Made by a program: the position numbers and the translations under genes
In this document: piece by piece, positions 8,377-16,906 of the stretch
Layout of the letters: each line of letters begins with the position of its first letter
How positions within the stretch are numbered: position 1 is the first letter of the stretch
Origin: Cryptobacteroides sp934698975
GTDB lineage: Bacteria > Bacteroidota > Bacteroidia > Bacteroidales > UBA932
Assembly (NCBI GenBank): GCA_934698975.1
Contig: CAKUVR010000012.1
Span: 8,821-72,820, forward strand
Reading direction: 5' to 3'
Length of the DNA stretch: 64,000 bases
Notes under the pieces: model-generated
Told to the model about the DNA's origin: nothing
What the model saw: the letters and a program-made list of their open reading frames with translations, nothing else
Databases searched by the model: none

Positions 8377-9846
8377 TTAGCCATTAATAAGAACTCCTAT
8401 GATAAATATCACAGCAATGATGATTGGAATAATGCACCCCCAATTCGTATCATCAGAACCAGACGATGGTGGACTATAACGAGGAGTATTTGTACGCCGA
8501 TCGGCAGCTATCAACTGAGATTGAATGTTTTTAAGGGTCGTATGGTTTTGATTGTAACGAGATCTTGTCTGAGTTGTCATATCCAAACTTCCTATCAACA
8601 TCATCGCCTTTAATGCGGAATCTATTGTGTTTGACAATGTACCTGAACTGATATTATAAACATTCTGAGCTTGGTTAACAATAGCAATTAGCATTCCCAA
8701 GGCATTGTTGACAACCGCACTTGATATTTTCAAATAGGAATCATCATAAGCTCCAAGATTTGACTTTATGACATCAAGATGCGGTTTACAGTTTCTGACT
8801 AATGACTCCGCCCTTTGCATAGAAGGCGAAACAGATTGAAATGATTTCAATTCAGCTGCCACACATAAGATATCCTTCTCATATGCTGCCTGTTTTTTCC
8901 TTTCAAGAAGAATATCAACATTTTGCTTACACCTATCCTTGACTAACTTTCCAACAGCAATGCTCAATGCGTATTGTTGAATCTCAAGCGCCGTTTCGAC
9001 ATTATTTTCGTCATTAGTATTGTTAAAATAATTAATGCCACATTGAAGAATCTGTTTAGCAAGATTGTCAGCTGTCGATTGATATTGAATGCTTGATATG
9101 CCAGCCAAAGATTTGACGTTTGCAAGTGCGGACTTCGTATTGCGAATCAATTCCCGGCCGGCTCTTAATGACGCATAAGCATCAGATCCGGAGACTGATT
9201 TTGCTTTTGCAATCTCTGAGTTGATCTTTGACAAAGGCTCGCTCAAGGCCTTTTCTGATATATACGAAATGTCAGACGAAACCGTCAACGCATTGCGCAA
9301 AGAGATTGGCTGGGCCACTGTCAGCAACTCATCTATTACAATATGCATTAACTCATCTTCATCAATCTGGAATGTATCACCACAGACATCAGTGACGAAT
9401 TTGTTTCTATTTGCCAAGTTATGTACCAACTGAGAATAGAAACTTACCGCATCATTATATCGTCCCTGGATTGTTGCAATAACGGCCATATTCACCAACG
9501 ATGAATATGCTGTCCTTTTACCAAGAATTTCGATTGCCTTACCTATATCCTGATTAGCAAGATGGTTCAACGCTACTTCATCCAATGAATTTCCATTACA
9601 GAACCAAAACAAAGCATAACGTATCTTGTCCTTAGGAAGGTTAATGTCTGATTGGGCTTTTTGTACAGATTCCATTGTCCTCCCAATGGAGCCAAGAAGA
9701 AAACCTACATCTGTCGTGAAACTCACGTCCTTGCCAACATTAAGGTATGCCTTCATCTTGCCGACATTTCGTACTATGTCAGTTTGCCTTGCATTAGAAA
9801 ATACGCCTAATATTCGAAAAGGATTGTTGGTTATTATGTTGATCAT
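8377..9846 (-). CDS. Tail-anchored protein with J-like N-terminus (paralogue 1)
   Basis: 489 residues. It begins NNPFRILGVFSNARQTDIV, which resembles the start of a J domain (NPYxILGV...), but no HPD motif follows. Residues about 75-150 contain YALFWF and TPR-like helices. The middle is helical. One membrane segment sits at the extreme C-terminus (about 467-487), as in tail-anchored proteins. The next gene upstream (9850-11112) is a clear paralogue over the first 300 residues. Next to an Hsp70 gene, a co-chaperone or adaptor role is attractive but is inference. Confidence 0.78.
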   Translation of the reverse strand: MINIITNNPFRILGVFSNARQTDIVRNVGKMKAYLNVGKDVSFTTDVGFLLGSIGRTMESVQKAQSDINLPKDKIRYALFWFCNGNSLDEVALNHLANQDIGKAIEILGKRTAYSSLVNMAVIATIQGRYNDAVSFYSQLVHNLANRNKFVTDVCGDTFQIDEDELMHIVIDELLTVAQPISLRNALTVSSDISYISEKALSEPLSKINSEIAKAKSVSGSDAYASLRAGRELIRNTKSALANVKSLAGISSIQYQSTADNLAKQILQCGINYFNNTNDENNVETALEIQQYALSIAVGKLVKDRCKQNVDILLERKKQAAYEKDILCVAAELKSFQSVSPSMQRAESLVRNCKPHLDVIKSNLGAYDDSYLKISSAVVNNALGMLIAIVNQAQNVYNISSGTLSNTIDSALKAMMLIGSLDMTTQTRSRYNQNHTTLKNIQSQLIAADRRTNTPRYSPPSSGSDDTNWGCIIPIIIAVIFIIGVLING

Positions 9847-9849
9847 ACT

Positions 9850-11112
9850 TTAACTTTTATGGAAAAGATTAATTATCCAAATTATGCCGTTTACTATTAA
9901 GGTGTAGATATTTACGAAAATATGAACAGCATACACCAAAATGCATCCCCAGACTGCTCCACAAAATAGTCCTCCTATTAAACCGCCAATTATACCCCAG
10001 AAAACACCGTCACAACTTAAAATAGTTCTTATTATCAATACTATTGGTGTTGCAATGATAGTGATGAGATATAAAAAATGTTCTATTTTCCCTAAAGTAC
10101 CTTCAAAGTCAAATGCCTCATCCAAAGGATATAAATCCAGATATGCATACCTGTTGGATGATGTATTTATTTTCTTCAAAAAATCATAGTCCCCTTGGCA
10201 TCTATCCTTCACCAACGATCCAATAGAGATAGATAGCGCATATTCTGCCAAGTCCTTTGCCCTTGAGGCTTTGTCAGCATCATCTGAATTATTGTAATAA
10301 CTGATTCCGCATTGACGAATTTGCTTAGCAAAATTATCGGATACAGACTGAAACTCGCTACTATCTGAACCACATACCGATTTTATCTCCTCTATTATTT
10401 CCTTTGAAGCATCCATCAACTTTTTTCCTGCCGTAAAAGAAGCAACGGGATCGGAAGAATCAACATCTTTCGCTTTGTTGATCAGCGACTTCGCTTTCTG
10501 CAAAGATGGTTCAATAGATTTACTCCGAATTTGCACAAAGTAATCCGAATCCTTGAAATAATCCAATAATAAATTCGTAGGAACAACAGTTCGAAGAGAT
10601 AAGACCACTCCTACAATCGCATCCTCTGGAGAGATTGAAAAGGTATCATCACATATTAAATCAGAGATACTTTTCAATATTTCAGGCTTGCAAATCTCAG
10701 AATATATGCTTGCAGCCAACTCGTAATCTTCCTTTATAAGATACAGTACAGCCAAATTCAAATAGGATGATGGCTCATTGACGGAAGATAATGTCGTGAT
10801 AGCCTTCTCAATGTTTCCTTTTTGTAATTCGGATAATGCATTTGAATCTGGTTCATTGTTTTTAGCGAACCAAAACAAAGCATAAGAAAAGCGATCTTTA
10901 GCAAGGGTCAATTCTTGATTGGCATCTTTAACCATCTGTTGAGTCCGGTCAATATCGCCTAACACAGAAGAATAATCTTCTGTAAAATCAATGTTTTTCC
11001 CTACAGCAAGAAACGCATTCATCTTGCTGACATTCCGAACAATATCAGATTTTCGAGAATTTGAGTATACTCCGAGAACCCTAAAAGGGTTGTTGGTAAT
11101 TTTATCCAGCAT
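9850..11112 (-). CDS. Membrane-tailed protein with J-like N-terminus (paralogue 2)
   Basis: 420 residues. The N-terminus NNPFRVLGVYSNSRKSDIV and the YALFWF motif match the neighbouring 489-residue protein. The two also share a later block (QIRQCGISYYNN against QILQCGINYFNN). Here the last 80 residues hold two or three hydrophobic segments rich in Gly and Ile, instead of a single tail anchor. Only 3 bases separate it from its paralogue. Tandem duplication followed by divergence of the membrane part is likely. Confidence 0.78.
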   Translation of the reverse strand: MLDKITNNPFRVLGVYSNSRKSDIVRNVSKMNAFLAVGKNIDFTEDYSSVLGDIDRTQQMVKDANQELTLAKDRFSYALFWFAKNNEPDSNALSELQKGNIEKAITTLSSVNEPSSYLNLAVLYLIKEDYELAASIYSEICKPEILKSISDLICDDTFSISPEDAIVGVVLSLRTVVPTNLLLDYFKDSDYFVQIRSKSIEPSLQKAKSLINKAKDVDSSDPVASFTAGKKLMDASKEIIEEIKSVCGSDSSEFQSVSDNFAKQIRQCGISYYNNSDDADKASRAKDLAEYALSISIGSLVKDRCQGDYDFLKKINTSSNRYAYLDLYPLDEAFDFEGTLGKIEHFLYLITIIATPIVLIIRTILSCDGVFWGIIGGLIGGLFCGAVWGCILVYAVHIFVNIYTLIVNGIIWIINLFHKS

Positions 11113-11120
11113 AGAGTCTC

Positions 11121-13166
11121 TTAATCTATTACCCTTTCTTTCACCGTAATCCTCAGCACACTCTTCTCATAATCAATCTCCACCTTGCCGAGCCGGCTCA
11201 AAACACTCTGGCCAAGAAGAAGCGGTGCATTGCCGCTATCTACCACCGATGCCCTGACATTCTCCAACTCAAGTCCTGCGAATGTCACTTTTCTTAGATT
11301 GATCACGGTCCCTATCGAGATGTCGCCATCGGCATCCATATACCTGGCCTTGCCGACCACATCCGCAGCCGTGAGATAATCGTTCTTGAACATAAACGTC
11401 GCCTCAATGCGTGAAATCGTCACTTCGGCCGCCCCCGTGTCAAACACAAAATGAAGAGGCAGTCCGTTGATCTCACATTTTACCTTGGTCACTCCACCTG
11501 AACGAGAGAATGGAATCTCAGATACTTTCTCAACATATGACACTTTGGTGGAATCTTCTAGACTTACCTCTTTTACGTCTGAATATCTACTTATCAATTC
11601 CTTATACCTGGAATCATTCCTGATGTTATCCAAATCATTATCGGTTTGAATATGATGGAGTCCCTTATACCCCTTGTCAAGGCTGGTTTCCAGATACTCA
11701 ATAGAAGAATCGACATCTCCCATCAGGGCATATAGGCAAGCCGCATCATAATATACACCGCTGTCATCCTTATCAGCCTCAATAATCTTCTGCATCCAAG
11801 CCTTTGCCTCATCAATTCGCCCCAGATAAAACAGTGCATATTCCGTTGCGTTCCCTTTTTCCGGCGCAGTGTCCCTCTTTACAGTCTCTTCGAAATCCTT
11901 ACGCGCCAGTTCATCCTCACCTTTCAACAAATGCATCTTGCCTCTCGACATATAAGCGTATGAATAGTCCGGATTAAGCTCGACACTCGTTGTGTAATCC
12001 GCAATCGCCCCATCAATATCGTTAAGATTGTCCTTGAACCACCCACGGCGATAATATCCGTAATAATAATCCGGCTGAGACTCAATAAAGCTGTCCAAAA
12101 CCGCAACCCCGGATTTGATATCCCCGGATTTGTAATATATATCAGCCTTGGAAAGCGGGTAAACGAAATACTTGGGATCTATTTCAATCGCCTTGTCGAT
12201 ATATTCCATCGCCGACTCCCAGTTCCCAAGTTCCTCATAGCATTTGGAAATTCTGGAATATACCACATCATCGCTGTCCAACTTGGCGGATTTCTTATAA
12301 TAGTCGATAGCTTCCCCATATTTCCTTGTTGATTCATATATCACCCCAAGGCAATACGGCCAATACTCACTGTTGGGTTCCGTGACAGCATACGATTTCA
12401 ATTTCATACATATATGCGTGAAAGACGAGTCCGCAAGGCAGTTCATCAGATAAAAAGCCTTGTCATCTCTGTTTATGCTCAATGCCTTTACAATATCGCT
12501 TGCCGCGTCGGAATATTCGTGAACCTTCATCTTCGCTTCCGCTCTGAATGAATATCCCGATGAGTAATCAGGGTATAGAGCGATTACATAATCAAAGTCA
12601 TCTATCGCTTGGCGGTATTCTCCTCGCGCAACCTTGTTCCTACCCATCCCCATATATGCCATTGAATTGTGCTCATCCAAAGCCTTAATGGCAACATAGT
12701 CCCTATCAGCCTGATCATACAGTCCTTCCTCATATAAAATCTGAGCTCTTTCAGAATAGAATTTATAATCTGACGGATCTATGGAAATAGCTGTGGAATA
12801 ATCGGTCAACGCCTTTATTGTCTCGTCCAACGCTCTATAAACTCCCGCTCTCTTGTAATAGGCAAAAGCCTTATACTCCTTGTCTTTTTTAGGAATATAT
12901 TTAATGGCGTTATCCGCTGACACAAGAGCGTCACCATACTCTTCATTACTCAAATGGATAGCAGCAGCCCAAAGATAGGCATAGCCATTATCCTTATGTT
13001 CGGAAATTTCCTTTCTCAGCGCTTGCAATGCTGAAGTTTCATCTTCTTTATCAAGATACTCTGCAGCCTGCTTGAAGTAATACGAAGACTCATACTTATT
13101 GTATCGCTGGGCATAAACAGAAATGCTCAGCAAGGTTAAGGTAAGAAAAGTCAAGAATCGCCTCAT
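11121..13166 (-). CDS. TPR protein with retropepsin-like aspartyl protease domain
   Basis: 681 residues, first gene of the operon. A signal peptide covers about residues 1-20. Around a dozen TPR-type repeats span about 25-520 (typical AYxxRGxxxxxxGDxxxAxxDY pattern). The C-terminus (about 555-675) is a single-domain aspartyl protease: FVFDTGAAEVTIS near 572-584 and a PLLLGQSVLSRLG segment near the end. This domain type normally works as a dimer. Location is periplasmic or lipid-surface. The coding sequence looks less AT-rich than the rest of the operon. It may sense or process an envelope substrate for the downstream genes (inference). Confidence 0.87.
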   Translation of the reverse strand: MRRFLTFLTLTLLSISVYAQRYNKYESSYYFKQAAEYLDKEDETSALQALRKEISEHKDNGYAYLWAAAIHLSNEEYGDALVSADNAIKYIPKKDKEYKAFAYYKRAGVYRALDETIKALTDYSTAISIDPSDYKFYSERAQILYEEGLYDQADRDYVAIKALDEHNSMAYMGMGRNKVARGEYRQAIDDFDYVIALYPDYSSGYSFRAEAKMKVHEYSDAASDIVKALSINRDDKAFYLMNCLADSSFTHICMKLKSYAVTEPNSEYWPYCLGVIYESTRKYGEAIDYYKKSAKLDSDDVVYSRISKCYEELGNWESAMEYIDKAIEIDPKYFVYPLSKADIYYKSGDIKSGVAVLDSFIESQPDYYYGYYRRGWFKDNLNDIDGAIADYTTSVELNPDYSYAYMSRGKMHLLKGEDELARKDFEETVKRDTAPEKGNATEYALFYLGRIDEAKAWMQKIIEADKDDSGVYYDAACLYALMGDVDSSIEYLETSLDKGYKGLHHIQTDNDLDNIRNDSRYKELISRYSDVKEVSLEDSTKVSYVEKVSEIPFSRSGGVTKVKCEINGLPLHFVFDTGAAEVTISRIEATFMFKNDYLTAADVVGKARYMDADGDISIGTVINLRKVTFAGLELENVRASVVDSGNAPLLLGQSVLSRLGKVEIDYEKSVLRITVKERVID

Positions 13167-13217
13167 CGGGTGTCCTAAGTTTCAGTGTCCGGCGACAACC
13201 CAAATCCGAACGGGTGC

Positions 13218-13308
13218 AAAAAAGACGTGGGAGTCATACTTTCGCTTATCCCGAACACTGGCCTTGGCGTGCCATCGAGAGAGATAAGCAACGCAGCCAG
13301 CCCACGTC
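13218..13308 (-). ncRNA. Candidate structured small RNA with intrinsic 3' end
   Basis: On the minus strand an 8-bp closing stem (13301-13308 with 13224-13231, GACGTGGG/CCCACGTC) encloses an 11/12-base internal loop. Inside are a 7-bp stem (13283-13289 with 13244-13250, GCTTATC/GATAAGC), a symmetric 8/8 internal loop and a 4-bp stem (13271-13274 with 13259-13262) with an 8-base loop. Six U follow immediately (13223 to 13218), as in an intrinsic terminator. The rod with large internal loops recalls 6S-type RNA, but no family is confirmed. It ends about 50 bases before the 13166 ATG, so it could instead be a leader attenuator of the operon. Confidence 0.5.
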
Positions 13309-13542
13309 AATGATGATATGATAAACCTACGCTTAAAAGCGTGGTGACCATAAGTCATCAATGGTGGACGTTCCCGTTGCCGTTTCTTCTTCTCGATATA
13401 AAACCGCCAAGTTTTGTGTTCAGAAGAAAAACGTCAAGTAACGTCTTATTATGTCTGCCCAACCCACCCTGTCACCCAAACCACAAAAGTCACAAAAACG
13501 TAACCGCCTTTGGTTTTGGACACCGGGCTAGCTGAACGGCTT

Positions 13543-13550
13543 CAAATTTA
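13543..13550 (-). promoter_or_regulatory. Possible -7 box upstream of the candidate RNA
   Basis: TAAATTTG on the minus strand, the only full TAnnTTTG match seen between the operon and the ferredoxin terminator on this strand. A transcript from here would run through the structured RNA (13218-13308) toward the 13166 operon. No clear -33 element. Confidence 0.35.
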
Positions 13551-13701
13551 CAACTTTTTATTGAATACTCATAAATAAGACGAACTTTTGTTCCGGACCC
13601 AGGGCGTATTCTCATCAGGATAGTGTTCCCGGTTGTAAAATGGCGGAGCGAGATAGCGTTCAGAAACCAACTGATGGCGAGATTATATGCCGCTTACTCA
13701 C

Positions 13702-13783
13702 CGGGGTGCAAGAAATGGATTTGCGCACCCGAAGGCAATCGGGGATGCAACTTCGGGTGCCTGAACGCCTTTATCGCACCCGA
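13702..13783. repeat. REP-like palindromes
   Basis: Two adjacent hairpins. The first pairs GGGGTGCA (13703-13710) with a GCGCACCC (13723-13730). The second pairs TCGGGTGC (13753-13760) with GCACCCGA (13776-13783), a perfect 8-bp stem. The same stem sequence recurs around the RAYT gene 12 kb away. The surrounding 13309-13701 and 13784-14030 show no coding potential. Confidence 0.6.
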
Positions 13784-14030
13784 GATAATAACCACTTAGA
13801 TTAGAACGTTGTGGCCATAAATCAAGTCCTTGCTTACAGATACGAAACTTAATGTTTGACTGTTGTCTATGTCGTTTAGAATTTACGAAACGCTTTCATC
13901 CTCAAGTTGGTCAGAAGCGCCTGTCTTGCACATTAACGTGAAAATCTCGCACCGTTGGATTCGAGTTTTTCAGCCCAATCCGGCCTCAGCGGGCGAAGGT
14001 ACGTTGTTTGGCTGAAAGCGTTTTGAAAAA

Positions 14031-14195
14031 TGCTGACAGGAAGTGCGTATGAATCGTTGAGTGGAAATACGTACAGAAATACTGACAGGAAGCCCGAACA
14101 AAAGACATTGACTGAAAATGCTCGCAATAATATTGACTGGAAGTGCGTACAATAACATTGACCGGCAATGCGTACAATGTTATTTACCAGCAGCA
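14031..14195. repeat. Degenerate 25-bp tandem repeat array
   Basis: Six to seven imperfect units with a period of 24-26 bp (TGA of each unit at 14034, 14058, 14083, 14109, 14134 and 14159, and a TTA variant at 14184). A consensus is near TTGACtGGAAgTGCGTACAA. The period is not a multiple of three and all frames break, so it is not coding. It ends at the ferredoxin terminator. Confidence 0.75.
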
Positions 14196-14197
14196 CG

Positions 14198-14236
14198 AAA
14201 AAATAAGAGGACGGCCAAGACTTTGGTCGTCCTCTT
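14198..14236 (-). terminator. Intrinsic terminator of the ferredoxin gene
   Basis: A 14-bp stem (14205-14218 with 14223-14236, one G-U pair) with a 4-base loop, followed on the minus strand by ATTTTTT. It begins 22 bases after the ferredoxin stop. Confidence 0.9.
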
Positions 14237-14257
14237 ACGGAATCTTGCGATGCCTGA

Positions 14258-14431
14258 TTACTCAGCAGGATGGATGGCGCCCATCGGGCAGGCGTCGGCG
14301 CAGGTGCCGCAGTCGATGCAGGCGTTAGGGTCGATGGTGTAAACGTCACCCTCGTGGATAGCGCCCTGAGGGCACTCGCCTGCGCATGTGCCGCAAGCTA
14401 CGCAATCAGTTTCTGAAATCTTGTAAGCCAT
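14258..14431 (-). CDS. 2[4Fe-4S] ferredoxin
   Basis: 57 residues. Two CxxCxxCxxxCP clusters are complete: CVACGTCAGECP (10-21) and CIDCGTCADACP (38-49). The length is normal for clostridial-type bacterial ferredoxins. It is a soluble electron carrier, for example for pyruvate:ferredoxin oxidoreductase. It has its own promoter (TATATTTG at 14491-14498) and its own strong terminator, so it is a single-gene unit. Confidence 0.97.
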   Translation of the reverse strand: MAYKISETDCVACGTCAGECPQGAIHEGDVYTIDPNACIDCGTCADACPMGAIHPAE

Positions 14432-14490
14432 AATTCAAATAATAAAATTGTTGTCCTTTTGTCTATCTCCGGAAATCCGGAATCATTATG

Positions 14491-14520
14491 CAAATATAAA
14501 TCTTAAAATCACAATATCAA
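14491..14520 (-). promoter_or_regulatory. Ferredoxin promoter
   Basis: TATATTTG at 14498-14491, with a TTG -33 element at 14520-14518 and a 19-base spacer: the standard Bacteroidota arrangement. It overlaps the last codons of the upstream transporter gene. A short CCGGA/TCCGG hairpin (14469-14480) lies in the leader. Confidence 0.75.
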
Positions 14521-15561
14521 ACCCCATACCACAAAAACAATGAGGGCGATTCCGACTTTTATGGCCTTTGCCTTCAGGAAGGAGGATTTGCTGTCAGCCA
14601 GAAGCGGAAGCGAGGCGTGGCCGTCCTGCACGATGGAATTGGCCAGCAGGACAGGGAAAGGAATGACTCCGCTGGCGAACAAAGTCACGAAGACAAGGTG
14701 CGGCCCGGACTCCGGAATCAAACCTATCACTATGGCCAGCAGTATCATAAGGGCGGTGTTGTCACTTACCCAGGCTGTGATGTCAATGAAATTGAACAGG
14801 ACACCGATGACCAGAAGCATCCCAAACGTCCAAAGGAATATGCTCGGAAGATGCTTACGGACAATGTGTTCCCAAAGATGCTCCTCGACAAAATGATCGG
14901 AGGCGAAAAGCAGGGCGGCCAGCACGACAATGCTCAGCGCGCCGAATAGCCAGAAGGTCCACTCCTCATTGAAGACCTCAAGTCCCTCAGACTCACCTCC
15001 TTCCTCCAAAAAGCCAAGCAGAAGGGCGGCAATGAATATCACGACTCCGATGAACATGAATATTCTTGTCCTGCCAAAATGTCTGCCCGCTTTGTTATCA
15101 TGTCCGTCCTGATGCTCGCATCCGTCACCGTGAAGCTCAAAGGAATCCTCAAGGCGGGTAGGCAGCGGCTTGCCTTTAGAGTAGAACCGGTCGATCAGCA
15201 GACCGGTCACGACGGCAAGTACGAAAAGAATCAGGAACAGGAGAGCGGCCTCGCCGGGAAACATCGCCAGCATCATGAACGACTCGTCACCCGTCGTGGC
15301 GATCATCATGGCCACCAACGCCCCGAAACTCAGCATACGGTGCGTGTAAAGCGACACGGCGGCGAAACCTCCGACGCATCCTGGCACGGAACCGAGCAAG
15401 GCCGAGACGAGAACCTGCGCAAAACCAGACTTTTTGAGGGATCTGAATATCCTGCCGTCAGACTCCACGTTGAACGACTCGATTATCATCATCATGACGA
15501 CAACCAAGCCGGAGATCAGGACAGCGCCACGCAAGGCGTCAAGTAAAACGGAAACAATCAT
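14509..15561 (-). CDS. Putative 10-TM heavy-metal exporter (ArsP-like)
   Basis: 350 residues with about ten membrane segments in two halves, matching the putative 10TM heavy-metal exporter family (often annotated as arsenic efflux or putative manganese transporter). The two halves are joined by a cytoplasmic linker rich in His, Cys and acidic residues (143-161, HGDGCEHQDGH), a plausible metal-binding site. The first half has a GSVPGC motif (58-62) and the second a GLIPESGPH motif, the paired signature of the family. It follows the DUF1573 gene by 6 bases and is probably co-transcribed with it. The metal is not known. Confidence 0.8.
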   Translation of the reverse strand: MIVSVLLDALRGAVLISGLVVVMMMIIESFNVESDGRIFRSLKKSGFAQVLVSALLGSVPGCVGGFAAVSLYTHRMLSFGALVAMMIATTGDESFMMLAMFPGEAALLFLILFVLAVVTGLLIDRFYSKGKPLPTRLEDSFELHGDGCEHQDGHDNKAGRHFGRTRIFMFIGVVIFIAALLLGFLEEGGESEGLEVFNEEWTFWLFGALSIVVLAALLFASDHFVEEHLWEHIVRKHLPSIFLWTFGMLLVIGVLFNFIDITAWVSDNTALMILLAIVIGLIPESGPHLVFVTLFASGVIPFPVLLANSIVQDGHASLPLLADSKSSFLKAKAIKVGIALIVFVVWGLIL

Positions 15562-15567
15562 GGTCTG

Positions 15568-16764
15568 CTATGCGGTCACCCATCCGGTGAGATAAAGATT
15601 GATGACAGGGCGGAGAGGCGAGTTTGTGGTCAAGGTCAAGACAATCAGGCACTCCCCCGCCGGGAATCCTTTCGTGTCGAAAGTCACCTCCAGTTCTCCT
15701 TTTCCTCCGGCGGGAACGTCAGCGAAAGCCTTGGCCTTCACGTGAGAGCTCTCGGAATCCACCTTATATATTCCAAAAGGTGCCTTGCCTTTGTTGGTGA
15801 AGGTGAACTTGCAGTCCACATTCGTTCCGGCCTTTACCTTTCCGAAGGAGAAAGTGCTCTCGTCCGCCATCGGATTCGGGCCGTCATTGCGTTCTTTTTC
15901 AGTCAGATTGGAGAAATTCTCTTTGGTGTACGTGAATATTCCTATACGGCTCTTCCCCGCCCCGAGTTCTGGATTAGGGTCCGCCACAATGGCCTCGGCT
16001 CCGGCGGCGACAGGTTCTTGTTCAGGCGACGGCGACACCACAGCCTTGTACTGACGGCCGTCAACAAGCGGCGTGGCATAATAGTAATTCTTGCCCCAAT
16101 GCCGTCTGTCAGCGGTGACCGTGTACGAGATCCTCGCAGTGGAATTGGCCGGAACCGGATTTGGAAATATCTTGACCGACAATCCCTCACTGACATCGGA
16201 GAACTTTACGGAAATCGGCTGTTTCCCAAGATTGGCCACTGTCACGGTCCCGCTCTTCTGCTGTCCCTGGGAAAGGTTGCCTCCTTTGATGTCGACCTTC
16301 TTGAAGGCCAGATTGCCGAAGCGGATCGGATAAAGTTCCCTTAAGGACAGTTGCTTGTCGTGGCTCACGCCCCTAAGTCTCAGAATGACTGGCTGCTTTA
16401 AGCCCGAGAAATATGCGGTCAGGGACTTGTCGAAAGGATAGCCTTTCTCATCGTTCTTGAAAGTGGCCTTGATTGTTCCGGTCTCACCTGGATTTATCGG
16501 TTTCCTGGTCCATTCGACGTTGGTGCAGCCGCATGAGGACACGACATTGTAGATCAGCAACGGCTTGTCACCTACGTTCTTGGCCGTGAATATGGCTGTC
16601 ACCGGCCCGTCCGACACGAGGATGTCCCCGAAATCGTGCACGGTCTTGTCCAGTTGGACGACCCCGCCGAATGTGTTGTCCTTGCCGGAGCCCTGGGCGG
16701 CGACGAGGCCGCTTGCGGACACAAGCAGAAGCAGTGCGGCGGCGATATGTTTAAATATATTCAT
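15568..16764 (-). CDS. Secreted DUF1573 domain protein
   Basis: 398 residues. Signal peptide about 1-23. Residues 35-145 are a DUF1573 domain with HDFGDI and the SSCGCT motif. A second related beta-sandwich lies at about 300-395 (STFSFGKVKAGTNVDCKFTF) but lacks the cysteines. The middle (165-245) is also Ig-like. DUF1573 proteins are abundant secreted or lipoprotein beta-sandwich proteins of Bacteroidota with unknown role. Promoter at 16879-16886; the 110-base leader carries nothing else obvious. Confidence 0.85.
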   Translation of the reverse strand: MNIFKHIAAALLLLVSASGLVAAQGSGKDNTFGGVVQLDKTVHDFGDILVSDGPVTAIFTAKNVGDKPLLIYNVVSSCGCTNVEWTRKPINPGETGTIKATFKNDEKGYPFDKSLTAYFSGLKQPVILRLRGVSHDKQLSLRELYPIRFGNLAFKKVDIKGGNLSQGQQKSGTVTVANLGKQPISVKFSDVSEGLSVKIFPNPVPANSTARISYTVTADRRHWGKNYYYATPLVDGRQYKAVVSPSPEQEPVAAGAEAIVADPNPELGAGKSRIGIFTYTKENFSNLTEKERNDGPNPMADESTFSFGKVKAGTNVDCKFTFTNKGKAPFGIYKVDSESSHVKAKAFADVPAGGKGELEVTFDTKGFPAGECLIVLTLTTNSPLRPVINLYLTGWVTA

Positions 16765-16878
16765 AAATGCGCTCTTTAAGGAAGTCGCTTTGCCTGGATG
16801 AAATTTTCTTGCAAGAATATTTCATGCCTCACAAGGAACTTCGAAATATTCGAAGGAATGCAAATTCCTTTCCATCGG

Positions 16879-16906
16879 CAAATTTAGTAATCCTTAAAAA
16901 ATAACT
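16879..16906 (-). promoter_or_regulatory. Promoter of the DUF1573 gene
   Basis: Minus-strand TAAATTTG (16886-16879). A 21-base stretch ending in this box (16898-16878; core TTAAGGATTACTAAATTTG) is identical to the stretch before the DUF4153 gene at 23351-23371. Confidence 0.7.

Noticed and set aside
14031..14195. Possible CRISPR array
   Set aside because: Units abut each other with no spacers, they are too degenerate, and no cas gene is in the window.
13933..14349. Minus-strand open frame of 138 codons
   Set aside because: It runs antisense-frame through the ferredoxin gene, its terminator and the 25-bp tandem array; the composition follows those elements and no start signal fits.
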